A stretch of 64,000 bases of DNA from CAZOOM01 sp964460795 (GTDB taxonomy: Bacteria > Omnitrophota > Omnitrophia > Omnitrophales > Aquincolibacteriaceae). The notes beneath the pieces are model-generated. The model was not told where the DNA came from. It saw only the letters and a list, made by a program, of their open reading frames with translations, and did not search any database. Shown here piece by piece: positions 25,427-33,454 of the stretch; the first letter of the stretch is position 1, and each line of letters begins with the position of its first letter. Made by a program: the position numbers and the translations under genes. The stretch covers positions 18,247-82,246 of the forward strand of contig CAYWRU010000007.1 in NCBI GenBank assembly GCA_964460795.1, in the 5' to 3' direction.

Positions 25427-26365
25427 ATGAATTCTAAAAAATTAAATAAACTGTGGATTTTGGTGATGAGCTTAAGTTTTCTGAGTCCGTCAATGCTGTG
25501 GGCAGAAAGTAAAATAAAAGTGGTGGCAACGACAACGACTTTAGCAAGCCTTGCCACGGAAATTGCAGGCGATCGCATTCGTGTTTTTGCTATCGCCTCG
25601 CCCCGACAGAATCTTCACCATTATGGGCCAACTCCCAAGGATGTTTTAAAAGTCAAAGAAGCGGATGTTCTGGTTCATCAGGGATTGGATTTGGAGGTTT
25701 GGCGGGAGCCTCTTCTTGATGCGGCAGGAAATCCGCATTTTATGGGTGAAAGCCCGTACCGGATCGATGCTTCAAAAGGGATTGAGCTTTTAGAGGTCCC
25801 TCTTTCTATATCCCGTGCCCAAGGGGATATTCATTTATTTGGCAATCCGCATTATCTCGGTGATCCCGAAAACTATAAAGTTATTGCGGGAACAATTGCG
25901 CAAGGATTAATCTCAATCGATCCTGCTCATGCCGATTTATATAAGTCTAACGAGGCTCGTTTTAGCGCTAGGATCGATGAAAAAATGGCTGAATGGAAAA
26001 TGCGTATGGCGGCATTCCGCGGGAGCTCAATCCTGACCTATCATAAGAGCTGGGTGTATTTTGCCGAACGTTTTGGATTAAAGATTGTGGGTGAAGTGGA
26101 GCCTAAACCTGGGATTCCTCCCACGGCAAAACATTTGGCAGATCTGATGCAGATCATGAAGGGGAAAAAGGTCAAGGTGGTGATTCGTGAGCCTTTCGAA
26201 GAAAGCGGATCACCTGAAAAAATTGCTCTTGAGACCGGGGCCACCGTGGTAACGCTTTCGCAGGCGGTTGGAGAGCCGAAAGAAGCGAAAGACGTTTTTC
26301 TTTTAATGGATCAGAATATTCAGCGTTTGGAAGATGCGTTAAAGAAATCAGGAGGTAAATTATGA
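25427..26365 (+). CDS. znuA: metal-binding ABC substrate-binding protein, ZnuA/TroA family
   Basis: A 312-residue cluster A-I binding protein with a signal peptide (LWILVMSLSFLSPSMLWA). Likely metal ligands are the histidines in NLHHYGPTP, GNPHYLGDP and LTYHKSWVYFAERFGL, plus a late acidic residue in the REPFEESGSPEKIA region. KVVATTTTLASLATEIAGD and KEADVLVHQGLDLEVW are typical for the family. It lacks the long His-rich loop seen in many zinc-specific members, so zinc versus manganese cannot be decided. Its stop overlaps the permease start by four bases. Confidence 0.85.
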   Translation: MNSKKLNKLWILVMSLSFLSPSMLWAESKIKVVATTTTLASLATEIAGDRIRVFAIASPRQNLHHYGPTPKDVLKVKEADVLVHQGLDLEVWREPLLDAAGNPHFMGESPYRIDASKGIELLEVPLSISRAQGDIHLFGNPHYLGDPENYKVIAGTIAQGLISIDPAHADLYKSNEARFSARIDEKMAEWKMRMAAFRGSSILTYHKSWVYFAERFGLKIVGEVEPKPGIPPTAKHLADLMQIMKGKKVKVVIREPFEESGSPEKIALETGATVVTLSQAVGEPKEAKDVFLLMDQNIQRLEDALKKSGGKL

Positions 26366-27177
26366 GTGCTTTTTTAGTCTTGATGTGGAAACCGCTGGTT
26401 GCTTGTTTAATCCTCACGGGGATTCACACGTATTTGGGGGTTCATGTCATTGAGCGCAAAGTTATTTTTGTGGATTTGGCGCTTGCACAAATTGCAGCCC
26501 TTGGTGCAGTCCTGGCCTATTTGCTTGGCCGGGATCTGCACAGCGGGGTCACTTACTGGTGTTCGCTTTTTGCAACATTTTTAGGGGCATTGATTTTCTC
26601 CTGGACCCGGATGCGGCGGGAAAAGATTCCGCAAGAAGCTATCATTGGAATTGTCTATGCAGTTGCTGCTGCGGCTGCAGTGCTGATCTTAAGCCGGGCA
26701 CCGGAGGGCGATGAAGAGATCCGCCATATGCTGGTGGGAAATATCCTTCTGGTGGACGGAAAGGAGATCCTGCACATGGCCCTGCTTTACAGTGCCATCG
26801 GATACTTTCATTGGATTTTTCGCAAAAGATTTCTGATGATTTCAACTCAGCCGGAGGAAGCTTATCGAATCGGCATGAAAATCAAGGTCTGGGATATTCT
26901 TTTTTATCTCTCGTTTGGTTTGGTGGTAACAAGTTCCGTTCATATTGCCGGGGTGCTTTTGGTTTTTTCCTTTCTCATAGTCCCGGCCGTGGGCGCTGTT
27001 TTGTTCAGTGACAAGGTACGCACCCGATTGCTTTTGGGCTGGGGGATGGGTGCGGCAGCCAGCGCAGCCGGAATGATCTTATCCTATTATTATGATCTGC
27101 CGACCGGGGCCACAGTTGTTTGTGCCTTCGGAGGGCTATTGATGGTCATGGCCTTCATGAGAAAACTTTTCAGTTAG
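26362..27177 (+). CDS. znuB: metal ABC permease, ZnuB/TroC (ABC-3) family
   Basis: A 271-residue integral membrane protein with about eight hydrophobic helices. Recognisable ABC-3 features are GIHTYLGVHVIERKVIFVDL near the N-terminus, ALIFSWTRMRREKIPQEAIIG, and GVLLVFSFLIVPAVGAVLFS with DLPTGATVVCAFG near the C-terminus. It starts inside the znuA stop behind GGAGG. A matching ATPase gene would normally sit next to it, but none exists between 22140 and 30946. Confidence 0.85.
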   Translation: MSAFLVLMWKPLVACLILTGIHTYLGVHVIERKVIFVDLALAQIAALGAVLAYLLGRDLHSGVTYWCSLFATFLGALIFSWTRMRREKIPQEAIIGIVYAVAAAAAVLILSRAPEGDEEIRHMLVGNILLVDGKEILHMALLYSAIGYFHWIFRKRFLMISTQPEEAYRIGMKIKVWDILFYLSFGLVVTSSVHIAGVLLVFSFLIVPAVGAVLFSDKVRTRLLLGWGMGAAASAAGMILSYYYDLPTGATVVCAFGGLLMVMAFMRKLFS

Positions 27178-27232
27178 TTGATCAATAAGTAAACACGCGA
27201 AATAGATTAGTACAAAGGAATAGAAAGGAGAG

Positions 27233-27262
27233 ATGACACGACGAGCTAAGATGCGGTATGAT
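27233..27262 (+). promoter_or_regulatory. sigma-70-like promoter
   Basis: ATGACA (27233-27238) and TATGAT (27257-27262), 18 bases apart, each differing from consensus at one position. Transcription would start near 27269, giving a leader of about 23 bases for the small gene at 27292. Confidence 0.45.
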
Positions 27263-27291
27263 AGCAGCCTGCAAAACGAAAGCATGGATTC

Positions 27292-27534
27292 ATGGTAAGT
27301 GATAAAGAGAAAATCAACGGCTGGATTAAAGAGCTCCTTCTTTGTTTAGAAGAAGAAGATATCGGCGTCAGTCTCTTTACGAATCATTATCAGGAAGAGA
27401 GCGAGCTGGATTTTTTTTCCAAGGAAGACAGGCCCGGGGTCGTTAAGCATCTTAAGAAACTGACCCGTGACAGCAAGCGACACAAAAAATTTCTTCGCGC
27501 CCTCATTCAACTTCTTGAGAAGGAAATTGCATGA
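27292..27534 (+). CDS. small helical protein, possibly half of a ferritin-like pair
   Basis: An 80-residue acidic, all-helical protein. It has EEEDIGVSLFTNHYQEE and, further on, LTRDSKRHKKFLRALI; the spacing of acidic residues and histidines recalls one half of a ferritin-like four-helix bundle. I do not recognise a named family. Its last four bases overlap the start of the next small gene, and a promoter candidate lies just upstream, so the two probably form a small operon. Confidence 0.65.
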   Translation: MVSDKEKINGWIKELLLCLEEEDIGVSLFTNHYQEESELDFFSKEDRPGVVKHLKKLTRDSKRHKKFLRALIQLLEKEIA

Positions 27535-27779
27535 AAATGGAATTTCTGAAAACCCTTTGGACGCTTCGGTTTGAAAAAATCCGGGATACGGAAGATGATG
27601 CGGCATGGCGCTATCAGAAACTGATGGATCAAGTCTCTCTTCTCTTGGGGGCTCAGCATGCGACTGTAAAGGTGCTGAAGCGGCTTGTTCAAGAAGAGCT
27701 ACATCATGGTCAAATTGCCCGTGAGCTTGTCGAGATATGCAAGAAAAACCATCCAGATATTGAGGTCACGGATCATTGA
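27531..27779 (+). CDS. small helical protein with EExxH motif
   Basis: An 82-residue helical protein with LLLGAQHATVKVLKRLVQEE followed by LHHGQIARELVEI; the EELHH in this segment fits the EExxH iron-binding pattern of ferritin-like and rubrerythrin-like helices. It overlaps the upstream small gene by four bases (ATGA). No signal peptide is present. A joint cytoplasmic role in metal or peroxide handling next to the metal-uptake genes is inferred, not shown. Confidence 0.65.
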   Translation: MKMEFLKTLWTLRFEKIRDTEDDAAWRYQKLMDQVSLLLGAQHATVKVLKRLVQEELHHGQIARELVEICKKNHPDIEVTDH

Positions 27780-27877
27780 GGGGCCGGCCCTAAAGGTTTT
27801 TGATGCCTGGAGTTTTCCCTTCCATAATCCTAAAATTTTCCCATCAAACTTGCCGCACAACCTACGGAGACCTGATA

Positions 27878-28444
27878 ATGAGAAAAAGCTTCCGGGGAAT
27901 CATAGTGGGATTTATCTTTTTTTACCTTATCGCCTTTGGGCACAACCTCATTTGTGCTGAAGACGAATCGGCGTCGGTGCAGACTCTTACAGTTCAAAGT
28001 AAGGCCTTCCATCAAAATCATAAAATCCCGTCCCGGTTTACTTGTGATGGAGACGATGTTTCGCCAGACCTTGCATGGAGCAATGTTCCCAAAGGAACCG
28101 AAAGCTATGTGGTGATTGTGGATGATCCAGATGCTCCCAAGGGAACCTGGGTGCATTGGGTGGTCTACAATATTCCGCTTCCGGTCACAAATCTTCCTCA
28201 GGGGTTGCCGCACGAAGAGATGCTGGCCAATGGGGAGCTTCAAGGAATGACGGATTTTGGGCGAGTTGGATATGGCGGTCCCTGTCCTCCTTCAGGAACG
28301 CACCGGTATTTTTTCAAAGTCTACGCGCTGGACACCATGCTGGATTTTAAGGCAGGAGCGTCCAAATCAGAAGTGGAAGCGGCCATGACGGGGCACATCC
28401 TGGCCCAAGGCGAACTCATGGGAAAGTATCAAAGGAAAAAGTGA
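27878..28444 (+). CDS. exported PEBP/YbhB-YbcL family protein
   Basis: A phosphatidylethanolamine-binding-like protein of 188 residues. ATG 27878 follows GGAG and opens a signal peptide (IIVGFIFFYLIAFGHNLICA), so it is periplasmic; the upstream ATG at 27800 gives an unlikely N-terminus. Family motifs are VIVDDPDAPKGTWVHWVVY and GGPCPPSGTHRYFFKVYALD. Bacterial members are of uncertain function; binding of small ligands at the conserved Asp/His pocket is assumed. A fold-back repeat begins right at its stop codon. Confidence 0.9.
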   Translation: MRKSFRGIIVGFIFFYLIAFGHNLICAEDESASVQTLTVQSKAFHQNHKIPSRFTCDGDDVSPDLAWSNVPKGTESYVVIVDDPDAPKGTWVHWVVYNIPLPVTNLPQGLPHEEMLANGELQGMTDFGRVGYGGPCPPSGTHRYFFKVYALDTMLDFKAGASKSEVEAAMTGHILAQGELMGKYQRKK

Positions 28445-28577
28445 AGAGTGAAGTGTGGAGAAGTGAAGCGTAGAAAATGTGAAGAGTGAAAGGTGAAACG
28501 TTAAAAGTGGTTTATTGCTTTAAAAAATAAACAGATTTTGATTGCCCTTCACGGCTTCACACTTCACGTTTCACAAA
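28441..28577. repeat. intergenic fold-back built of GTGAAG words
   Basis: The left arm repeats GTGAAGAGTGAAGTG, AAGTGAAGCG and AGTGAAAGGTGAAACG. The right arm reads CTTCACGGCTTCACACTTC then ACGTTTCAC, whose complement is the same vocabulary. It fills the whole space between the PEBP and YjbQ genes and ends at the YjbQ start region. Confidence 0.7.
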
Positions 28578-28592
28578 ATGATTGAGTTTAAA

Positions 28593-29009
28593 ATGAAGTC
28601 TTTAACTGAACATCTCTGGTTTCAGACGCGCGAAAAGCGTGAGTATATCAATATCACTCCGCAAGTCGAGACGCTCGTCAAAAAGAGTGGAATCCAAGAA
28701 GGGCTTTGTCTTGTGAATGCTATGCACATCACGGCAAGTGTCTATATTAACGATGATGAGCGTGGATTGATCGCGGATTTTGATGAATTTCTTGAAAAAA
28801 TAGCACCTTACAGTGTACCCAAATACCGTCATCATCAGACAGGGGAAGACAACGGCGATGCTCATTTAAAGCGCCAGCTTTTTGGGCGTGAAGTCGTGGT
28901 GGCGGTGACGAAAGGGAAATTGGATTTTGGTCCTTGGGAACAAATATTCTATGCCGAATTTGACGGCAAGCGCCGTAAGCGGGTTTTAGTCAAAATCATT
29001 GGTGAATAA
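28593..29009 (+). CDS. yjbQ: YjbQ family protein (UPF0047)
   Basis: A 138-residue protein of the YjbQ/UPF0047 family, annotated elsewhere as secondary thiamine-phosphate synthase because members can replace ThiE in E. coli when over-produced; the physiological role is unsettled. Typical segments are REYINITPQVETLV, NAMHITASVYINDDERGL and HHQTGEDNGDAHLKRQLFGR, which hold the conserved histidines. ATG 28593 gives the usual family N-terminus (MKSLTEHLWF); ATG 28578 adds five residues, and the TTG at 28542 would translate part of the fold-back repeat and is disfavoured. Confidence 0.88.
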   Translation: MKSLTEHLWFQTREKREYINITPQVETLVKKSGIQEGLCLVNAMHITASVYINDDERGLIADFDEFLEKIAPYSVPKYRHHQTGEDNGDAHLKRQLFGREVVVAVTKGKLDFGPWEQIFYAEFDGKRRKRVLVKIIGE

Positions 29010-29017
29010 CAAAAGAG

Positions 29018-29110
29018 AGTCCACAGTGCTTAGTACACAGTACATAGTTCAGAATGCGCCGAAAAATCTCTTGTATGACTATGTGCTATAGACTGTGTAC
29101 TGTGTACTAA
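29018..29110. repeat. intergenic fold-back built of GTACACAGT words
   Basis: The left arm contains GCTTAGTACACAGTACATAG; the right arm contains ACTATGTGC and GACTGTGTACTGTGTACTAA, its imperfect complement. The element ends four bases before the ubiD start codon, leaving no visible Shine-Dalgarno sequence for that gene. Confidence 0.75.
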
Positions 29111-29113
29111 TCT

Positions 29114-30946
29114 ATGTGTTATCAAAATTTGCGCACTACCATCCTTGATTTAGAAAAGCACGGTCATTTGGTTCGGATCCGCGAAGAAGTGGATCCGAAT
29201 CTTGAAATGGCGGCCATTCACCGGGCGGTTTTCCAAGCACAGGGGCCCGCAATCTTCTTTGAAAGAGTGAAGGGGAGCCCTTTTCCTGCAGTCTCCAATC
29301 TTTTTGGCACGGTCGAACGTGCGAAATTTATTTTTCGCCGCACCTGGCAACCAGTCTGCGATTTGGTCCGGGCCAAAGGGGATCCTCTCGATATTCTGCG
29401 TCGTCCTTTTCATTATTGGAGAACACCGCTTACGGCTCTAACGGCTCTTCCTCGCCGTGTCTATGGCGGAGCGGTATTTCACGACACGACATCGCTCGAT
29501 CAACTTCCTCAAATCAAATGCTGGCCCGATGATGGCGGTCCGTTTATTCTTCTTCCACAAGTTTATACGGAGGATCCAGAAAAGCCCGGGCCTTGGAATT
29601 CCAATTTGGGTATGTACCGCATCCAACTTTCTGGCAATGAGTACGCATTTGGCAAAGAAATCGGACTGCATTATCAGATCCGGCGAGATATCGGAATTCA
29701 TCACACCAAAGCGCAGACAAGGGGAGAGCCGCTTCGTGTCAGTGTCTTTGTGGGCGGGCCTTTGGCGCACAGTTTTGCGGCCGTCATGTATTTGCCGGAA
29801 GGTCTCTCGGAACTGCACTTGGCCGGAGCACTTACGGGCCGGGCTTTTCGATATGCGAAAAAAGACGGATTTACGATTTCAGCCGATGCAGATTTTTGTA
29901 TCACGGGATGGATTGATCCACAGGCCACTAAACCGGAGGGTCCCTTTGGTGATCATTTAGGATATTACAGTCTGAAGCATCCCTTTCCTTTTATGCGGGT
30001 TGAAAAAATTTATCATCGAAAAGATGCGGTATGGCCGTTTACAGTGGTGGGTCGGCCGCCTCAGGAAGATTCGGTCTTCGGCCAATTGGTGCAGGAGATG
30101 GCTGGACCTGTGATTTCCCGGGAGATTCCGGGTATTAAGGAAGTGCATGCGGTGGATGCAAGCGGAGTTCATCCCTTGCTGCTTGCGATTGGTCATGAGC
30201 GGTATGCTCCTTATCAGGAAAGGGAGCCGCGAGAGATCTTAAAAGGCGCGAATGCACTTTTAGGATACGGACCCTGCGCTTTAGCGAAATATGTTTTGAT
30301 TGCCGCACACGAAGACGACCCTAAACTGAGTACGCGGGATATCCTCGGGTTTTTCCGCCATCTTTTGGAGCGTGTGGATTTTCGCCGCGATCTTCATTTT
30401 CAAACTCGCACGACCATGGACACGCTGGATTATACCGGAGGCGCCTTGAATGCAGGATCCAAAGTAGTGATCGCTGCAGCTGGAAAAAAAATCCGAGATT
30501 TGATGCCGGCTTTTCCAAGCGACATTCGCCTGCCTGAGGGATATGAGCGTCCTCGCATGGTAATGCCGGGGATTGCGGCGGTTCGGGCTCCGAAATTTTC
30601 TTCCTATGACGAGGAACAGGTTCGAATGGATCTTTTGGCTAAGTTTCTGGAGCCTCAGCGCGCTTTTCATCAGCTTCCGCTCATTCTTTTGGTGGATGAC
30701 AGTGAATTTGTTTCGTCCAGTTTTCAGAATTTCCTTTGGGTGACTTTTACCCGTTCCAATCCCTCGCATGATCTTTACGGCGTGGGGAGTTTTCAAAAAT
30801 TCAAACACTGGGGATGTGACGGTCCTCTCCTGATCGATGCGCGGATCAAACCGCACCATGCTCCGGTCCTGGAAGAGGATCCAAAGATTTTGGAACGAAT
30901 CAAGGCTTTGGCCGGTCCCTCCGGCCCACTCCACGGTATCATTTAA
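29114..30946 (+). CDS. ubiD: UbiD family decarboxylase
   Basis: A 610-residue member of the UbiD family, which uses prenylated FMN to (de)carboxylate aromatic or unsaturated acids. Recognisable parts are an N-terminal LRTTILDLEKHGHLVRI, FRRTWQPVCDL, YRIQLSGNEYAFGKEIGLHY, a KPEGPFGDHLGYY segment with the conserved Glu/Asp, and FTVVGRPPQEDSVFG. The UbiX partner that makes the cofactor is not in the window. The start ATG is preceded by a fold-back repeat and has no clear ribosome-binding site. The length is somewhat greater than that of E. coli UbiD; the substrate cannot be predicted. Confidence 0.92.
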   Translation: MCYQNLRTTILDLEKHGHLVRIREEVDPNLEMAAIHRAVFQAQGPAIFFERVKGSPFPAVSNLFGTVERAKFIFRRTWQPVCDLVRAKGDPLDILRRPFHYWRTPLTALTALPRRVYGGAVFHDTTSLDQLPQIKCWPDDGGPFILLPQVYTEDPEKPGPWNSNLGMYRIQLSGNEYAFGKEIGLHYQIRRDIGIHHTKAQTRGEPLRVSVFVGGPLAHSFAAVMYLPEGLSELHLAGALTGRAFRYAKKDGFTISADADFCITGWIDPQATKPEGPFGDHLGYYSLKHPFPFMRVEKIYHRKDAVWPFTVVGRPPQEDSVFGQLVQEMAGPVISREIPGIKEVHAVDASGVHPLLLAIGHERYAPYQEREPREILKGANALLGYGPCALAKYVLIAAHEDDPKLSTRDILGFFRHLLERVDFRRDLHFQTRTTMDTLDYTGGALNAGSKVVIAAAGKKIRDLMPAFPSDIRLPEGYERPRMVMPGIAAVRAPKFSSYDEEQVRMDLLAKFLEPQRAFHQLPLILLVDDSEFVSSSFQNFLWVTFTRSNPSHDLYGVGSFQKFKHWGCDGPLLIDARIKPHHAPVLEEDPKILERIKALAGPSGPLHGII

Positions 30947-31344
30947 CGGTGTCACCTTGTCATGGTTGGATGCTGCAGGATTCTCATGGATTGAAAATGA
31001 GGTTGGGAAATTCTCCTTCAGAATCGCTCGACCCGCAGGGATAGATTCTGGATGGTGCGGATCTCGCTCCACTTCACCTCGGATTTCCCATTCCATCGGA
31101 AATCCGGGCTCAGAGGTTCTTTCGGAGAATTTTCCAACCTCTTGTAAATTTGCAGATGATTTCGATGTGTCAGAAGGGGAGCTCTGGAGCCGCCCTTTCG
31201 ATGGAATGGAAAGGGCGTGCGGAAGCGCAGTGAGGAGCGCTCAAACCGGAGTCTATATTTGCGCTCCGAGCGGTCCTCGCAGGACACAGCGGAAGCATCT
31301 GCTAGAAATGAGAAAACCCTTATTTTTGAACTTTTTTGAGAAAG
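30947..31344. other. non-coding stretch with inverted repeats
   Basis: There is no convincing gene between ubiD and the RHH-epimerase promoter. An 18-base inverted repeat with one mismatch, GAGGTTGGGAAATTCTCC (30999-31016) and GGAGAATTTTCCAACCTC (31124-31141), encloses a smaller hairpin GGATTTCC/GGAAATCC near 31081-31105. A further short hairpin, GCCCTTTC facing GGAAAGGGC, lies near 31193-31217. The remaining sequence shows nothing I recognise. Confidence 0.6.
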
Positions 31345-31373
31345 TTGACAAAAGTAAAGGGTGTATATACACT
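31345..31373 (+). promoter_or_regulatory. promoter of the RHH-epimerase gene
   Basis: A perfect -35 TTGACA (31345-31350) and, 17 bases on, a weak -10 TACACT (31368-31373). The first palindrome TGTATATACA (31362-31371) covers the spacer and the start of the -10 hexamer, so a protein bound there should block RNA polymerase. Confidence 0.6.
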
Positions 31374-31402
31374 ATTATTTACAGTTAGTTATTGTATATA
31401 CA
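31362..31402. promoter_or_regulatory. twin palindromic operator candidates TGTATATACA
   Basis: Two identical 10-base perfect palindromes at 31362-31371 and 31393-31402, start to start 31 bases apart (about three helical turns). One overlaps the promoter and the other lies between it and the coding start. The product of the next gene has a ribbon-helix-helix domain, a fold that binds short palindromes in pairs, so autoregulation is likely. Confidence 0.65.
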
Positions 31403-31428
31403 TCATTTAAACCACCCTTGGGGGCAGC

Positions 31429-32814
31429 ATGGGTCTGAAAAGAAAAGTCAAAAAAACGAAGACTCAGCCGCAAGCACCTGCCGCTGAAAGCCGTTTGATT
31501 TCCATCCGCATGCCGGAAGCCATGATTGACCAGCTCCGTAAACGTGCCACCCGCGAGGGGAATGTGGCTTACCAAAAACTGATCAAGAATTTTGTGGCTG
31601 AAGGGCTGGCTGAAAATGGGACCGCCAATATTGCCGGATCCAAGAATCAGATTAAAACATCCGCGAAAAGCTCTGAGATGACCCAGGAGGCCCTGGCCCG
31701 TATCGGCACTCCCTATGTTCAGAAAAATGACATCAAGCGCGTCAAAGCTCCTCACCAGCAGCGGCATAAGGAGACAGTGATTGCTCAGGACATTGAGCGT
31801 CTGGCCAAACGTTTAGCGCCGTATTACAAGAACTTTGCCGGCAAACGATTTTTGATTACCGGTGCTTTTGGATTTTTAGGCAAGTACATGGTCCATCTTC
31901 TTCGGTATTTAAATGATGAAGTTCTCAAGGAAAAAACCACGGCGCTTTTGCTGGATAATTTCGTGACGGGATACGAACAATTGGTGGGTCTTGATAAACA
32001 TCTTCAGTTCATCCGCCATGACGTGATCCAGCCTTTTGATACCGATCTGGATGTGGACTACATTCTTCATATGGCAGGGATTGCTTCGCCGGTTTACTAC
32101 ACCAAGTATCCAATTGAAACCATGGATGTGGGAACTGTGGGGACTCGTCTCATGCTTGAGTTGGCGGTTCGAAAAAATGTTAAAAGCTTTCTTTTTACGA
32201 GCTCCAGTGAAGTTTATGGTGATCCGGATTCACGTCATGTCCCGACCACGGAAGATTATAATGGAAACGTGTCGGTGAATGGTCCGCGTTCCTGCTACGA
32301 TGAATCGAAGCGATTTGGTGAAACCATGTGCATGGCTTTTCACCGGGTTTACAATTTGCCGGTCAAAATAGTCCGTCCATTTAACGTCTACGGTCCGGGA
32401 ATTCGTCCGGATGATTTTCGCGTGCTTCCGAACTTTATTGAACACGCGCTTCGCCGTGAGCCGCTTCCGATTCACGGAGATGGGCGTAATACACGATCCT
32501 TTTGTTATATCTCAGATTCCATCGAAGCCATTTTTAGAATTCTCTTCAGTGATGCCGAAGGCGAGGCTTTTAATGTGGGAAATCCGGGGCCGGAACTTTC
32601 GGTAACGGAGTTGGCTCATAAAGTGGCTGAAGTCATGCCGTATCCTCTGAAAATTGTAAATATTGATCCACCGCATGCGGTCTATGCCAGTTCGGATCCC
32701 AAGCGCCGGTGTCCGGATATTTCCAAATTGACGCGCATCACGGGATTTGAACCCCAGATTTCGCTCAAAGAAGGACTCAAGCGAACCATTCGCTGGTTCT
32801 CCGAAAGAGCCTAA
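31429..32814 (+). CDS. ribbon-helix-helix DNA-binding domain fused to NAD-dependent sugar epimerase/dehydratase
   Basis: A 461-residue fusion. Residues about 22-58 (LISIRMPEAMIDQLRKRATR and following AYQKLIKNFVAEGL) have the strand-helix-helix pattern of CopG/BrnA-type regulators, after a Lys-rich start. A linker of some 70 residues leads to an extended-SDR enzyme domain: GAFGFLGKYM (NAD-binding GxxGxxG), ILHMAGIASPVYY, TSSSEVYGDP, catalytic Y-x3-K in CYDESKRFGE, and VRPFNVYGPGIRPDDFRV. The enzyme part is closest in pattern to UDP-glucuronate decarboxylase-like proteins. Downstream cupin, SDR and C-methyltransferase genes indicate nucleotide-sugar modification. The fusion could let the enzyme control its own promoter; see the paired palindromes upstream. 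Confidence 0.88.
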   Translation: MGLKRKVKKTKTQPQAPAAESRLISIRMPEAMIDQLRKRATREGNVAYQKLIKNFVAEGLAENGTANIAGSKNQIKTSAKSSEMTQEALARIGTPYVQKNDIKRVKAPHQQRHKETVIAQDIERLAKRLAPYYKNFAGKRFLITGAFGFLGKYMVHLLRYLNDEVLKEKTTALLLDNFVTGYEQLVGLDKHLQFIRHDVIQPFDTDLDVDYILHMAGIASPVYYTKYPIETMDVGTVGTRLMLELAVRKNVKSFLFTSSSEVYGDPDSRHVPTTEDYNGNVSVNGPRSCYDESKRFGETMCMAFHRVYNLPVKIVRPFNVYGPGIRPDDFRVLPNFIEHALRREPLPIHGDGRNTRSFCYISDSIEAIFRILFSDAEGEAFNVGNPGPELSVTELAHKVAEVMPYPLKIVNIDPPHAVYASSDPKRRCPDISKLTRITGFEPQISLKEGLKRTIRWFSERA

Positions 32815-32876
32815 AAAGTAAGGTATCAGATAACAGATTACAGATACCAGATAGCAAAAAACCAAAAGGAGTTGTG

Positions 32877-33293
32877 ATGGAAACGTTAAAACATATTGGC
32901 CCTGCCGTAACGGATGCGCGCGGAGAAATTCATAATCTTTTTGAGGGAAGGATCGAACACATTGCGTTGATCACCTCCAAAAAAGGAACGGTGCGAGCCA
33001 ATCATTATCACAAGCAGGATCATCAGTATATTTATCTGGTGAGTGGTGCATTCAACAGCCATTCCGTGGACACGCGGGACACGAAAAAACGCCTGGTTCT
33101 TAAAGTGAAGCCAGGGGATCTGGTGGAAACACCTGCTTTGATTGCGCACGCTCAGGAATTTACCGAAGATTCTGTTTTCCTTGCGCTCACGACCCGTCAG
33201 CGTGAACAGGGAAAATATGAGGATGACACGATTGCTTATCCGGTCATTGAAGGATATCTGAATCCCAAACTTCAGCAAGCCAAAGTGAACTAA
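32877..33293 (+). CDS. cupin-fold sugar epimerase/isomerase-like protein
   Basis: A 138-residue single-domain cupin. HYHKQDHQYIYLVSG holds the first metal-binding motif and KVKPGDLVETPALIAHAQEF the second. The start GPAVTDARGEIHNLFEGRIE resembles FdtA/WxcM-like 3,4-ketoisomerases and RmlC-like proteins that act on dTDP- or UDP-linked keto sugars. ATG 32877 follows AAAAGGAG; GTG 32874 is too close to it. The position between an epimerase and an SDR gene supports a role in nucleotide-sugar conversion. The 32817-32860 gap is made of ATCAGATAACAG-type words. Confidence 0.8.
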   Translation: METLKHIGPAVTDARGEIHNLFEGRIEHIALITSKKGTVRANHYHKQDHQYIYLVSGAFNSHSVDTRDTKKRLVLKVKPGDLVETPALIAHAQEFTEDSVFLALTTRQREQGKYEDDTIAYPVIEGYLNPKLQQAKVN

Positions 33294-33302
33294 AGGTTCA
33301 TG

Positions 33303-33440
33303 TTAAATCCCAAAAACCAAAATCCAAATTCCAAGCAAACTCCAAAAATCAAACTCCAAAGCCTGAAACTTTGGGGGTTGAAAATTGGAAGTTGTGATTT
33401 GTTTGGTGTTTGGGATGTGGGGTTTGGAATTTTAGATTTT
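33303..33440. repeat. intergenic fold-back built of CCAAAATCC words
   Basis: The left half contains AATCCCAAAAACC, AATCCAAATTCC and CAAACTCCAAA; the right half contains GAAAATTGGAAG, TTTGTTTGG, TTTGGGATGTGGGG and TTTGGAATTTTAG. The halves complement each other imperfectly around a centre near 33372 and span almost the whole gap between the cupin and SDR genes. Confidence 0.75.
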
Positions 33441-33454
33441 GATGAGGCTCACTG

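Noticed and set aside
27685..27960. 91-codon frame between the small helical genes and PEBP
   Set aside because: It overlaps both real genes in another frame and lacks a family or a ribosome-binding site.
30281..31096. Minus-strand 271-codon frame opposite the end of ubiD
   Set aside because: It is antisense to a well-conserved UbiD sequence, has low-complexity basic composition and no motif.
30837..31388. Plus-strand 183-codon frame after ubiD
   Set aside because: It starts inside ubiD and runs through inverted repeats and the RHH-epimerase promoter; no protein features.
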